The position numbers and the translations under genes were made by a program. Positions 1 to 7,383 of a DNA stretch of 64,000 nucleotides are shown here, piece by piece. The notes below the pieces were generated by a model, which saw only the letters and a list, made by a program, of their open reading frames with translations, ran no database searches and had not been told where the DNA came from. Position 1 is the stretch's first letter. The number at the start of each line of letters is the position of its first letter. This DNA comes from Rhynchopus sp. YZ270_cl-10 (Eukaryota > Euglenozoa > Diplonemea > Diplonemida > Diplonemidae): assembly GCA_964035575.1 (NCBI GenBank), contig OZ037862.1:1509067-1573066 (forward strand). The letters are read 5' to 3'.

Positions 1-817
1 AGTGCAGTGTGATGTGTTTCATCATACCATGAACTTCTGCAAACTGTGCATAGCAGTATGGACATGTTTTTTCGCAGGTTGCTTCATGTGATTTCATCAC
101 CTTAACCTCTGTGAATTCTACCCCACAGTGCTGACAGCACAGCTTTCCTAAGCACGCGTGATTATCCTTCTGTGCCTGCAGATGTGATGAGAAACTCCGC
201 TTACAGAGGGTGCAAACAGATTCACATTTTTTCATGTGTTGATGTAGTTTTTGAGCACGTGTGTATGAGACACCACATTTTGAACAGTAAAAACGACCAT
301 CTGCGTTTGCTTCCGTTGGCTTTGTCTTCTTTTGAGGAGGCATCTGTATTGTGTGAGAATATTTTTCCTGCAGATTCCCTGTGCAGCTACCACGATGGAT
401 TCTTCTTAGTTTCTGACATGAAATACGTACATGACACTTTGGGCACGTTTCTTTGCATTTCTTTGAGAGTTTGTGGGCCTGTAGTTGTTTATCCAAAGCG
501 AAGCTGGCACCACAGTTTTGACAGATGCAGGGTTTCTGCTGCTGCAGACAGGAAGTGCTTGATTCATCATCTCCTTCTTCCCTCTTCCGTTTTGTACATG
601 TGCCTCCTTCAGAAGTTTCTTCTACTGTTCTAGGTCCATAATCATCATTGCGCTCATGTTCTTCTGTTTTTTCCTTCTCTTCATCATTATCTCCAGTCTG
701 CTTTTGAGAAGCTTCTGCATCATCTTCTTCTGCCTCCTGTATTGCTTCTTTTGTTGTTTTAAGCTTTTTGTCAGCACGCCCATCCGCAGACCTGCTCTCA
801 TTACGTTGCCTTTTCAT
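1..817 (-). CDS. C2H2/C2HC multi-zinc-finger protein, 3' end beyond window
   Basis: The minus strand is open from an ATG at 817 to the window edge (272 codons, no stop), so the C-terminus is missing. Residues 1-90 are charged and probably disordered, with a basic KRKRE patch near residue 77 that could be a nuclear localisation signal. From residue 97 onward there are six Cys-pair fingers: CICQNC (97-102), CPKC (125-128), CSKC (178-181), CTLC (202-205), CCQHC (227-231) and CPYC (252-255). Most follow C-x2-C-x12-H-x4/5-C or H, so C2HC and C2H2 types alternate. Such arrays usually bind nucleic acid in the nucleus; no specific target can be named. An AG acceptor after a pyrimidine-rich stretch lies 25 nt upstream of the ATG, as expected for a trans-spliced mRNA. 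It is codirectional with the gene at 1167-1731, compatible with polycistronic transcription. Confidence 0.8.
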   Translation of the reverse strand, partial: MKRQRNESRSADGRADKKLKTTKEAIQEAEEDDAEASQKQTGDNDEEKEKTEEHERNDDYGPRTVEETSEGGTCTKRKREEGDDESSTSCLQQQKPCICQNCGASFALDKQLQAHKLSKKCKETCPKCHVRISCQKLRRIHRGSCTGNLQEKYSHTIQMPPQKKTKPTEANADGRFYCSKCGVSYTRAQKLHQHMKKCESVCTLCKRSFSSHLQAQKDNHACLGKLCCQHCGVEFTEVKVMKSHEATCEKTCPYCYAQFAEVHGMMKHITLH

Positions 818-841
818 ATTATTTATGCCATGTGTTCCTAT

Positions 842-870
842 GCTAATGTGTGTAAGATAAAAAAGGAATC
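842..870 (-). other. Candidate SL trans-splice acceptor
   Basis: On the minus strand a T-rich tract (TTCCTTTTTTATC) is followed by ACACACATTAG, then the 5' leader of the zinc-finger gene 25 nt before its ATG. This matches the acceptor layout expected where SL RNA is added. No transcript data are available. The rest of 871-1166 is AT-rich spacer with no gene seen. Confidence 0.45.
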
Positions 871-1166
871 GCGGAAACAATGAAAATAAATATGATCGAC
901 TTTTTTTTCAGAGAGGTGTTTTTATCACCACAGGGAAAATCAGGTAAAAATAACAAGAGAAAATAAGCGAAAACAAGGGTAAACAATGGAAAACAGGAGA
1001 AAATGAAAATAAAACCCTACAAAAATAAAACCAATATTCATGTGCATTTAAAAAAAAAGGGGGAACCCATATTTTTGCGCAGGAAGACGTAATTTGCACA
1101 TTCTCGCATTCTCGCATTCTCTGCGATAAGAAATACCCCCAAACGAAAAAAATAAAAAATTATTCT

Positions 1167-1731
1167 CTAATGATGTGCTTTATTGTGCTGGAAAAGAGCA
1201 CCTTTGTGTTGAAATTCCCTTCCCCTCCAAGTACTAGAGCATTCGTGAGCATAACACGTCTTTGCTATTTTTTCGTCTTCTGCTGCTTCGCGCTTTCTCT
1301 TTCTGTCTAGCTCCTGTTGTGTTTGAGTTGTTGAAAGTGATACTTGAAAAGTTGATACATACCTTTTTCATGTCCTGACACAGAAGGAACACTTCGTTCA
1401 TCTGTTCCTTGAGATCTGATACAGTCTGCTTCACCTCTTTCAGCTCTTCAGTCACTGAGGAAAGGCTTTCTTCAGAAACAGGAATTTCCAATGCTGGGGC
1501 CTGTTCAAACGGAAGCACAGAGTCCTTCTGAGTTTGCTCCTCCGTTTTAACGCCTTGCTCCTGTACCTTCGTTAGTACTGTCTCATTCTTCTGGGAGCAC
1601 ACTGGAATTGGTGGCAATTCCTCATTCTCATGAGGAGCTTGATCCTGCACATTGAACACCGGCAACATGCTTGGTGCATCTTTCTTCTGCACAAAGGGCA
1701 CTGGCTTCCGCTTAATTTTCATGGTGTTCAT
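1167..1731 (-). CDS. Coiled-coil protein with C-terminal C2H2 finger, one 49-nt intron
   Basis: Exon 1 runs 1731-1363 (123 codons from the first true ATG) and exon 2 runs 1313-1167, giving 171 residues. Residues 1-85 are polar and Gln/Glu/Pro rich; about 86-140 (SVTEELKEVKQTV... LDRKRKREAAEDEKI) form a heptad-like coiled coil. Removing the intron continues the helix in phase 0 and yields a C-terminal C-x4-C-x8-F-x5-L-x2-H finger (CYAHEC ... ALFQHNKAHH). The unspliced reading instead drifts into an unrelated Arg/Ser tail and stops at 1234, which argues that the intron is real. Candidate trans-splice acceptors lie at 1785 (CTTTTCATAG) and about 1757 (AACAG), 30-55 nt before the ATG. Function unknown; the finger and coiled coil suggest a small nuclear DNA- or RNA-binding dimer. 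It lies about 325 bp upstream of the other zinc-finger gene. Confidence 0.7.
1314..1362 (-). other. 49-nt spliceosomal intron
   Basis: Exon AAAAAG is followed by GTATGT, and the intron ends ACACAACAG before GAG. The donor AAG|GTATGT is exactly complementary to ACATACCTT near the 5' end of the U1 RNA at 5941-6088. The 49-nt length is not a multiple of three, so splicing changes the downstream frame and exposes a C2H2 finger. Confidence 0.7.
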
Positions 1732-1947
1732 AGTTTTTTGAGTTAAATATTTCACCTGTTTTTTGGTGTGTGAGTACAAAAATGCTATGAAAAGAGAAAT
1801 GAGGGTGAGCCAAGTTCAATTCATTTTTCTATTCAATTTTTTCGGCTTTCACATTTGTAAAAATGCAAAGCCTTCAGACAATAACAAATAAATTCTGTTC
1901 ACAACCACACCAGCCTCCTACATTTTAGCGAGCTTTCTTCTTGTGCG

Positions 1948-2199
1948 GGTTTGCGGGTTTGCGGGTTTGCGGGTTTGCGGGTTTGCGGGTTTGCGGGTTT
2001 GCGGGTTTGCGGGTTTGCGGGTTTGCGGGTTTGCGGGTTTGCGGGTTTGCGGGTTTGCGGGTTTGCGGGTTTGCGGGTTTGCGGGTTTGCGGGTTTGCGG
2101 GTTTGCGGGTTTGCGGGTTTGCGGGTTTGCGGGTTTGCGGGTTTGCGGGTTTGCGGGTTTGCGGGTTTGCGGGTTTGCGGGTTTGCGGGTTTACGGGTT
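1948..2199 (+). repeat. Octamer minisatellite (GGGTTTGC)n, about 31 copies
   Basis: An almost perfect tandem array of the 8-bp unit, G-rich on the plus strand, with one GGGTTTAC variant near its right end. It runs directly into the acceptor stem of the tRNA-Thr gene. The same octamer makes the 13-kb array at 44304-57375, and both arrays begin after a similar flank, CTTCT(C/T)GTGCGGG. Long open frames inside it are a by-product of the 24-bp codon period. Confidence 0.97.
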
Positions 2200-2271
2200 T
2201 GCGATTTAGCTCAGTGGCAGAGCATTGGTCTTGTAAACCAAGGGTCGGGGGTTCGATCCCCCCAGTTGCCT
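2200..2271 (+). tRNA. tRNA-Thr (UGU)
   Basis: Cloverleaf with D arm TAGCTCAGTGGCAGAGC, anticodon arm TTGGT-CTTGTAA-ACCAA (anticodon TGT at 2232-2234) and T arm GGGGG-TTCGATC-CCCCC. The 3' acceptor strand is AGTTGCC; the first 5' acceptor base (T at 2200) does not pair. The unpaired base coincides with the end of the octamer array, so the array may have overwritten the original 5' end. Confidence 0.85.
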
Positions 2272-2289
2272 TTCTATTTTTTGGTGATG

Positions 2290-2860
2290 TGATGTGATGT
2301 GGTTGTGCTGAAGAAGCAGCAACTGAGCACTGGATGTGGCAGGCAGAAACGCAGAAGGGAGATGGCCTGGCCATGCTCCAGTACAGGCCCGAGCGAGTGC
2401 TCACAGAATGGCCTCCAAAAACCAACACAGAATGGAATGGCTGGAGACTTATAGGCTTACTGTAAGGATTTGTTAGGAGTGGAAAAAAAAACTCCTGACC
2501 CGGGTATTGAATTTTCGGATCATTTTCTCAGTCACAATGCAAGCACAGAATGGAAACGAAAAACCAAGCACAGAATGGAATGGCTGGAGGCTTATAGCCG
2601 TGTTCCATTCTGTGCTTGGTTTTGGTTTCCATTCTGTGCTTGCATTGTGACTGAGAAAATGATCCGAAAATTCAATACCTGGGTCAGGAGTTTTTCCATC
2701 TGAATTATGGATTGCTAAGGATTTCCCAGCCATTCCATTCTGTGCTGGATTCCACCATTCTGTACTGGTGAGTCGCCAAGAAGCGGCAGCTGAGCACACT
2801 GGACATGCCCAGAAAGGAGATAAGTTGTGGGGGCTGAAACGTGCTATCCCCAGCAAAAGG
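2290..2860. repeat. Fold-back element with inverted arms
   Basis: Arms of about 95 bp at roughly 2485-2581 and 2603-2698 are inverted copies of each other with only a few differences, around a short centre. Outside them, weaker inverted copies of CACAGAATGGAATGGCTGG continue, and the outer ends share a direct copy of a GCAGCTGAGCAC segment. This looks like a non-autonomous fold-back or MITE-like insertion; no coding capacity is seen. The remainder of 2272-3086 holds nothing else recognisable. Confidence 0.7.
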
Positions 2861-3086
2861 GTCTGGCACTTTTCGCGAGTGGAAGCAGTTCACACCTGGT
2901 TGAACGCAAAACCTACACCGGTCGGTGGGACCTGTGTTGGTTCGGAAAACACATATTTTCACCAAAATTCCACTCTCAACTTGCCAACGAAACAGAACTG
3001 AGATCAGGTGGAGGAAATATTTTTTGGTTTTCATTTGTCTCAAAATCTCAGAAACCTGCAAAATCGTAAACATTCAAAAAGAAAAG

Positions 3087-3159
3087 CACCTCCCGCGGGG
3101 CTCGAACCCGCGACCACAAGGTTAAGGGCCTTGCGCTCTACCGACTGAGCTAGGGAGGC
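3087..3159 (-). tRNA. tRNA-Lys (CUU)
   Basis: Acceptor GCCTCCC with GGGAGGT, D arm TAGCTCAGTCGGTAGAGC, anticodon arm CAAGG-CCCTTAA-CCTTG (anticodon CTT) and T arm GCGGG-TTCGAGC-CCCGC. Position 33, normally U, reads C. Confidence 0.9.
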
Positions 3160-3265
3160 TCACATTCATTTAAACCAAAGAATCATTGTGGGGTGGTCAT
3201 GCAGATAAGTCTCTTGTCCTAAATTTGACCACCCCAGAGAAAAAGAAAGAAGGTAAAACTATTAG

Positions 3266-3338
3266 GCCCGTGTAGCCCAATGGATAAGGCGTTCGCTTCC
3301 TAAGCGAAAGATTGTGGGTTCGATCCCCACCATGGGTA
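3266..3338 (+). tRNA. tRNA-Arg (CCU)
   Basis: Acceptor GCCCGTG with CATGGGT, D arm TAGCCCAATGGATAAGGC, anticodon arm TTCGC-TTCCTAA-GCGAA (anticodon CCT) and T arm GTGGG-TTCGATC-CCCAC. All arms close. Confidence 0.93.
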
Positions 3339-3551
3339 TTCTCTTTTTCGCTGGGAAGTGAAAATATGAAAAATGATTTTTCAAGATTCTCTCACCATCT
3401 TGGGATTTTGGTGACAACAAAGATATGGCAAAATACTTTCACAAAAATACACTTTTCCAAACTTCCTCATCTTGGGATTTTGGTCGTCGAAAAGATGTGA
3501 ACATAATTTTGACACTGTCTCAGCAACAAGAAACTACCTGAATAAAAAGAG

Positions 3552-3623
3552 GGGCTCAGCAGGGAATCGAACCCTGGACCTCTCGCACCCGAAGCGAGAA
3601 TCATGCCACTAGACCACTAAGCC
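3552..3623 (-). tRNA. tRNA-Pro (CGG)
   Basis: Acceptor GGCTTAG with CTGAGCC, anticodon arm CTCGC-TTCGGGT-GCGAG (anticodon CGG) and T arm CAGGG-TTCGATT-CCCTG. The 213 bp before it are spacer. Confidence 0.93.
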
Positions 3624-3716
3624 ACTGATTATTTTCTTCATCCAGATTTACATGATGGCGTTATTATTCAAAAGTCAGAAATTCTTCTCTCCAAAACTTG
3701 GTCTAAAAAAAGTATT

Positions 3717-3788
3717 TTCCGCTGCGGGGAATTGAACCCCGGTCTGCCGGGTGAGAGCCGGCTGTTCTAACCACTATACTACAGCGGA
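3717..3788 (-). tRNA. tRNA-Glu (CUC)
   Basis: Acceptor TCCGCTG with CAGCGGA, D arm TAGTATAGTGGTTAGAAC, anticodon arm GCCGG-CTCTCAC-CCGGC (anticodon CTC) and T arm CGGGG-TTCAATT-CCCCG. Confidence 0.93.
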
Positions 3789-3878
3789 TCTGATAGTAGG
3801 CAAAACTATTATCTGCATGGGGACATCTTTTCGATCGTTGCATTGAACGAAAATGTGAAGGAAAGTTCAAAAAGAAAT

Positions 3879-3951
3879 TACAGCTAGTCGGGATTGAACC
3901 GACGATCTCTCGCGTGTGAGGCGAGCGTCCTAACCACTAGACGATAGCTGC
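3879..3951 (-). tRNA. tRNA-Val (CAC)
   Basis: Acceptor GCAGCTA with TAGCTGT (one G-U pair), anticodon arm CTCGC-CTCACAC-GCGAG (anticodon CAC) and T arm GTCGG-TTCAATC-CCGAC. Confidence 0.92.
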
Positions 3952-4015
3952 TACAATAATGACCGGAACTGTTTTCCACAAGAGGTGGGTTTTCTGCGGA
4001 AAAATGGTAATAACG

Positions 4016-4097
4016 TGACGAGAGTGGGGTTTGAACCCACGCCTCCGAAGAGACCAGGGCCTAAACCTGGCGCCTTAGACCGCTCGGCCATCTCGCC
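4016..4097 (-). tRNA. tRNA-Leu (UAG)
   Basis: Class II tRNA of 82 nt with a long variable arm. Acceptor GGCGAGA with TCTCGTC, D arm TGGCCGAGCGGTCTAAGGC, anticodon arm CCAGG-TTTAGGC-CCTGG (anticodon TAG). It is nearly identical to the tRNA-Leu(AAG) at 4319-4400, so the two are recent duplicates with switched anticodons. Confidence 0.94.
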
Positions 4098-4156
4098 TTC
4101 CCAGTTTTTTCTGACTTTTGCAAACAACAGAAAATGGTTTGAGAAGGAAAAAAAGT

Positions 4157-4229
4157 CTCCTCCTGTTGGGTTCGAACCAACGACCTGCAGGTTAACAGCC
4201 TGACGCGCTACCGACTGCGCCAAGGAGGA
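4157..4229 (-). tRNA. tRNA-Asn (GUU)
   Basis: Acceptor TCCTCCT with AGGAGGA, D arm TGGCGCAGTCGGTAGCGC, anticodon loop CTGTTAA (anticodon GTT) and T arm GTTGG-TTCGAAC-CCAAC. Confidence 0.93.
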
Positions 4230-4318
4230 CCTGACAAGTGTGCTTTTTGTGTTTTGCACAATCTTGAAAACAAATCAAAACGGATAGATTGAAAATGAAA
4301 ATGAAAAAGAACAACAAG

Positions 4319-4400
4319 TGACGAGAGTGGGGTTTGAACCCACGCCCCCGAAGGGACCAGGGCCTTAACCTGGCGCCTTAGACCACTCGGCCATCTCGCC
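4319..4400 (-). tRNA. tRNA-Leu (AAG)
   Basis: Class II tRNA of 82 nt. Anticodon arm CCAGG-TTAAGGC-CCTGG (anticodon AAG); acceptor GGCGAGA with TCTCGTC. Only a few positions differ from tRNA-Leu(UAG) at 4016-4097. Confidence 0.94.
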
Positions 4401-4493
4401 TTCAATAAAAGCCAACAAGAATATGGAAGTGGGAATGTGTTTCAAACAGTCATAGAGGAGAATAACAAGGGATAAAACGGAGAAAAAGGAAAG

Positions 4494-4565
4494 TTCTCCT
4501 ACGCGGATTCGAACCGCGGTCGCGAGATTCAGAGTCTCGAGTGCTAACCACTACACCATAGGAGA
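4494..4565 (-). tRNA. tRNA-Gln (CUG)
   Basis: Acceptor TCTCCTA with TAGGAGA, anticodon arm CGAGA-CTCTGAA-TCTCG (anticodon CTG) and T arm CGCGG-TTCGAAT-CCGCG. Confidence 0.93.
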
Positions 4566-4656
4566 TACAATTCTGTCGCTTCCTTCTTTTTCTTTGGTAC
4601 CAAAAAGAATTGAGATCTGGAAATATCACAACAGTGTTTCCAAGCCAAAAAATGTT

Positions 4657-4729
4657 TGGAGATTGAGGGTATCGATCCCTCTACCTCTCGCATGCTGAGC
4701 GAGCGCTCTACCATTTGAGCTAAACCCCC
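4657..4729 (-). tRNA. tRNA-Ala (AGC)
   Basis: Acceptor GGGGGTT with AATCTCC (two G-U pairs), D arm TAGCTCAAATGGTAGAGC, anticodon arm CTCGC-TCAGCAT-GCGAG (anticodon AGC). Position 33 is C instead of U, and the T loop reads ATCGATA instead of TTCGA-type, so this copy could be weak or a pseudogene. Confidence 0.82.
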
Positions 4730-4823
4730 TTACATTTCTTAAACGAATCTTTACAAGGTGGGGATGAAATTCAAAACCAAAAGGGGAAAAGTAACACACA
4801 GAAAATCTTGAAACAAAAAAGAG

Positions 4824-4895
4824 AGGGCACACCCGGGTTCGAACCAGGGACCGTTCGGACTGCAGCCGAATGCTCTACCACTGAGCTATATACCC
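4824..4895 (-). tRNA. tRNA-Cys (GCA)
   Basis: Acceptor GGGTATA with TGTGCCC, D arm TAGCTCAGTGGTAGAGC, anticodon arm TTCGG-CTGCAGT-CCGAA (anticodon GCA) and T arm CCTGG-TTCGAAC-CCGGG. Confidence 0.92.
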
Positions 4896-4978
4896 TTCAA
4901 TAATCATGCTTTGCGCTGAATACTATCAGTTCACTTTTCAACCAACTTCTGTGTGTTACACCACAAATAAGGAAAAAA

Positions 4979-5097
4979 GGATTCAAGCACCCGGACTTCC
5001 CAGCTGGTCACCCACGCCAGTACTATCCAGGCCTGCTGGTGCTTAACTTCTCAAATCAGGCGGGATGAGGTGTATTCACCAGAGTATGGCCGAATCC
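4979..5097 (-). rRNA. 5S ribosomal RNA
   Basis: A 119-nt gene on the minus strand with self-complementary ends (5' GGATTC, 3' GAATCC). Internal pol III control regions are clear: box A AGTTAAGCACCAGCAGG, intermediate element TGGATAGTACTGG, box C GGGTGACCAGCTGGGAAG. A T6 terminator lies at 4973-4978. Linkage of 5S with SL RNA genes is known in euglenozoans; here the nearest SL gene is 3.3 kb away. Confidence 0.95.
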
Positions 5098-5545
5098 AAT
5101 AATGGGTCAGGATGGAAAACCTTTGAAGAGCTTTTTATTTCTGAGATTGTTTTTGCTTCGGTTGTGCAAAAGGTCTTGGGTGTTGCATGGTACAGGAAAC
5201 TTTATTTGTCTCTCCCCTGTTCCGCTGCGGATGCACTCTGCATTAGGTCATTTGTGCAGGGAACGAAGCGAGTGAATTCCTCCTTGGCGTGGTTTACCCA
5301 GGCGTAGTCGACCTTGTTTTTTCCCTCCTCCCCCCAGTAGAACTTTTCTTTGGTAGGATCCAGCATGCTCCTGTGGGCTGAAGCACCGTCGGTGGTGTAG
5401 TCTCCCCTCATTTCTGCTCTCTGGAGAGTACAACAAACACAGGGATACAAGACAGGGTTGTCTTGTTGGAGGTGGGTCAGGTTCGAAAACCTTTTAAGAG
5501 CTTTTTATTTCTGAGCTTGTTTTTGCTTCGGTTGTGAAAACCGGT
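5098..5545. repeat. Duplicated ~75-bp segment flanking a possible small exon
   Basis: Two copies of GGGTCAGG...GAAAACCTTT.AAGAGCTTTTTATTTCTGAG...TTGCTTCGGTTGTG lie at about 5106-5172 and 5476-5542. The right copy is preceded by the ACAAGACAGGGTTGTCTTG palindrome that also occurs next to three SL genes, so this is probably a piece of the SL/5S spacer repeat. Confidence 0.7.
5202..5411 (-). CDS. Uncertain 69-residue reading frame
   Basis: ATG at 5411 to a stop at 5202, with an AG after TTGTACTCTCC about 13 nt upstream that could accept SL. The product (MRGDYTTDGASAHRSMLDP...) has mixed, protein-like composition with Trp, Tyr and charged residues, unlike the surrounding spacer frames. No family is recognised. 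It sits between two copies of a spacer repeat, so it may be a captured gene fragment. Confidence 0.3.
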   Translation of the reverse strand: MRGDYTTDGASAHRSMLDPTKEKFYWGEEGKNKVDYAWVNHAKEEFTRFVPCTNDLMQSASAAEQGRDK

Positions 5546-5671
5546 TTATGGGTCAACAGGTTTAACAAGTTTGGCCAGTCCGCAGCACAACACTTAGTAA
5601 GCTGTACTACTGCATCGGGGCAAGTGTCTGTGTGCTCACAGGTGGTCGATCCCTCTAGACCAGTGTGCTGT

Positions 5672-5874
5672 ACTGGGTTTACTGGGTTTACTGGGTTTAC
5701 TGGGTTTACTGGGTTTACTGGGTTTACTGGGTTTACTGGGTTTACTGGGTTTACTGGGTTTACTGGGTTTACTGGGTTTACTGGGTTTACTGGGTTTACT
5801 GGGTTTACTGGGTTTACTGGGTTTACTGGGTTTACTGGGTTTACTGGGTTTACTGGGTTTACTGGGTTTACTGG
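5672..5874 (+). repeat. 9-bp minisatellite (ACTGGGTTT)n, about 22 copies
   Basis: A perfect tandem array of 9-bp units ending 66 bp from the 3' end of the U1 gene. The 9-bp period keeps several frames open, giving meaningless tripeptide repeats. Its GGGTTT core is shared with the octamer arrays. Confidence 0.97.
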
Positions 5875-5940
5875 TAACATGATGGTTTGTGTGATCATCT
5901 TTGTTTTGTGTTGTTTTGTTTAAAAAGGCGGGTTTGTGCA

Positions 5941-6088
5941 AAGCACAGCACCGCCGCTGTCAAAAATTTCACTGTGCAAGCCAGCCGAAGCTAGTGCCAC
6001 CAGTATCCCCTGCGCAGTGCAATGCAAGGGCCACTGGTGTGTCGACGCCCTTGTTGATCAGGTCAGACACCAGTAAGGTATGTAACCT
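5941..6088 (-). ncRNA. U1: U1 snRNA
   Basis: The RNA recognises 5' splice sites. Its 5' region ACATACCTTACTGG pairs with donors AAG|GTATGT. Stem-loop I is closed by ACTGGTGTC with GAC..ACACCAGT around a TGATCAACAAGG loop, like the U1-70K loop GATCAcgAAGG of other U1 RNAs. Stem-loop II carries the U1A-type loop ATTGCACT between CCCTTGC and GCGCAGGG. A small AGC-TTCG-GCT hairpin is stem-loop III; then comes Sm site AAATTTTTG and a final ACAGC-GGCGGT-GCTGT stem. Length is about 143-148 nt. The start at 6088 is chosen from the promoter distance; 6083 is also possible. U4 was considered because of the Sm motif, but a much better U4 lies at 7099. Confidence 0.85.
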
Positions 6089-6111
6089 CTAGCTGAGTTT
6101 AACAACATGCG

Positions 6112-6138
6112 AAACTCCAACACCTTCAGGGAAGCGTA
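6112..6138 (-). promoter_or_regulatory. Proximal sequence element of U1
   Basis: ACGCTTCCCTGAAGGTGTTGG upstream of U1 matches the SL-gene element ATGCTTCCCAGGACATGTTGG. The CTTCCC core lies 41-46 bp before the RNA start depending on which start is used. It overlaps the 3' flank of U5, showing how tightly the genes are packed. Confidence 0.65.
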
Positions 6139-6159
6139 GTGGTTGTCAAGACTTAAAAA

Positions 6160-6271
6160 CAGATGAGACACAAAGGCCCCTTCAAAAATTATGCTTTCAC
6201 TTAGTGGCTCTTACCCACGGTCATCTTTAGTAAAAGGCGAAAGATGAGTTCGATATGGGCAGGGGTCTCTC
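6160..6271 (-). ncRNA. U5: U5 snRNA
   Basis: U5 aligns exons at both splicing steps. The invariant loop is present as CGCCTTTTACT, closed by a perfect 7-bp stem CATCTTT/AAAGATG. Downstream is an Sm-type site ATAATTTTTGAAG and then a GGGGCC...GTCTC segment that can pair with GAGAC.CCC at the 5' end; a separate 3' hairpin is not obvious. A T5 run at 6155-6159 could end transcription. The run TATATATAT lies directly upstream of the predicted start, the same arrangement as at U6 and at the RNA candidate at 6516, and no CTTCCC element is seen. The exact 5' end is uncertain (6250-6271). Confidence 0.87.
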
Positions 6272-6374
6272 GATATATATAAGAGCAACAAGCAAAAAAC
6301 GCAAATCCGAATAAAAAACCCTACCGCCCCAATCTTTTAATTTTTTGGCAAACACTATGCGAAGTTAACGTACG

Positions 6375-6451
6375 GAGGGTGAGACCGGGGAAACACAAAA
6401 AATCCTGATGAGTGAGTGAATGATTTTTAATGAGTTTCCCCTGTTACCCTC
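6375..6451. other. Long imperfect hairpin between U5 and a divergent RNA candidate
   Basis: GAGGGT...GGGGAAAC pairs with GTTTCCCC...ACCCTC, with an inner AAAAAATC/GATTTTT pairing around a loop containing CTGATGAGTGAG. It lies in the ~235-bp space between two divergent TATA runs. It could belong to a small RNA or be a regulatory fold; a box C-like TGATGA is present but no box D partner was identified. Confidence 0.4.
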
Positions 6452-6515
6452 TTCCAACCTTGCAGATGCAAGTGGACAATAAACATGCAGGACGCGAAGC
6501 CTAAAATATATAATC

Positions 6516-6588
6516 GAGAGACCCCCAAGACGCAGCAGAGCTGCTTAAACAAGTTTACTAGGGAAGAACCGTGATATGGCTCTGTTTT
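6516..6588 (+). ncRNA. Candidate small RNA with U5-like start
   Basis: The plus strand reads AAATATATAATCGAGAGACCCC, repeating the TATA run and first bases (CGAGAGACCCC) of the U5 gene in the opposite direction. After the start a GCAGC-AGA-GCTGC hairpin and an alternative CAGAGC...GCTCTG stem (6536-6584) are followed at once by TTTT (6585-6588), as at a pol III end. No known snRNA motif was found. From 6589 to 7045 no gene is seen. Confidence 0.45.
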
Positions 6589-7046
6589 GTTCTATTGCTG
6601 TATGCACTTTGCTACACATGGAAGCATGTTGAGAGCGAGGATAGTGTGGTAACTTCTTGATTGATCAAGATGTCCTTGAAGGTGAAAAAAGTAATGTGAA
6701 GCCTTTTTTGAGGTTTTTCTTAAAAACAAGCTGTAAGTGGAAGGGCTGTGCCTGGTACTCTTCCCTGCGCCATACAGGGGAGAGACAAAACAATACAAGA
6801 AGTATGTGACAATCATCGCAAGTGCTCATGCTGCACATGCCCAACCTATGTCATCATCCAGCTTTGGTCTTGTGCCGAAGAAAACAATCTTCAACACGAA
6901 TGCACTCAAAAACAGATCCTGTGTAGAGTACAGTCTTGCCCTTGTTTGTTCCACCTATCGGCTGCACAGATGTCTACAGGGAGGCACATTGGTGGTGGTA
7001 GTTCTGGTGTGTTAGCTTTACGTGGTGTCTTTATGTTACCACCCCA

Positions 7047-7072
7047 ACACGCTTCCCTGTTGACATAGCTTT
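7047..7072 (+). promoter_or_regulatory. Proximal sequence element of U4
   Basis: ACACGCTTCCCTGTTGACATAG, with TTCCC at 7053-7057, ends 42 bp before the predicted U4 start. Core and spacing match the SL and U2 elements. Confidence 0.7.
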
Positions 7073-7098
7073 GTGACACGACTGGGAGAAAAGGAGGT

Positions 7099-7240
7099 AT
7101 TCTTGCGCTCGGGATAATTCCATAAGCAATGACCAAATAGGGACGCTGTGGAGAGATTGCTGGTTGAAAACTACCCAATTCCCGCCATGGGCCGCTTCGG
7201 CGTTGCCACATTGGCAATTTGTGTAGCTGCTTCGGCGGCC
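7099..7240 (+). ncRNA. U4: U4 snRNA
   Basis: U4 chaperones U6 before spliceosome activation. The 5' part TTCTTGCGC can pair with GCGCAAGG of the U6 RNA in this window. The central block ATTGCTGGTTGAAAACTACC followed by CAATTCCCGCCATG is nearly the same as in other eukaryotic U4 RNAs, as is the late CATTGGCAATTTGTG with its Sm site. A GCTGC-TTCG-GCGGC hairpin closes the 3' end. Length about 142 nt agrees with the usual ~145. The start is placed by similarity and by the fixed distance from the upstream CTTCCC element. Confidence 0.9.
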
Positions 7241-7263
7241 TTGTTTTTAATAAGATTGATCAT

Positions 7264-7352
7264 CACCATGCTTCCTGCACATGGGTGTGTAATCTGCTTG
7301 CCTTGTTGTTTCCTAGTAAGATTGATAACCACCATTCTTCCCTGTACATGGG
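7264..7352 (+). promoter_or_regulatory. U2 proximal sequence element, duplicated
   Basis: Two related segments read ACCATGCTTCCTGCACATGGGTGT (7266-7289, written in two parts: ACCATGCTTCC and TGCACATGGGTGT) and ACCATTCTTCCC plus TGTACATGGGTGT (7331-7355). The second has TTCCC at 7338-7342, 42 bp before the U2 start, as in the SL genes. The first is probably an older duplicate, since an AGATTGAT..CCACCAT flank is repeated with it. Confidence 0.7.
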
Positions 7353-7383
7353 TGTCGAATTCGGTATGGACTAAAAAGAGGTC

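Noticed and set aside
5941-6088. Reading the RNA at 5941-6088 as U4 because of AATTTTTGACAG and GCGCAGGG
   Set aside because: It has the U1 order of 5' splice-site region, loop I, U1A loop, stem III and Sm site, and a far better U4 lies at 7099-7240.
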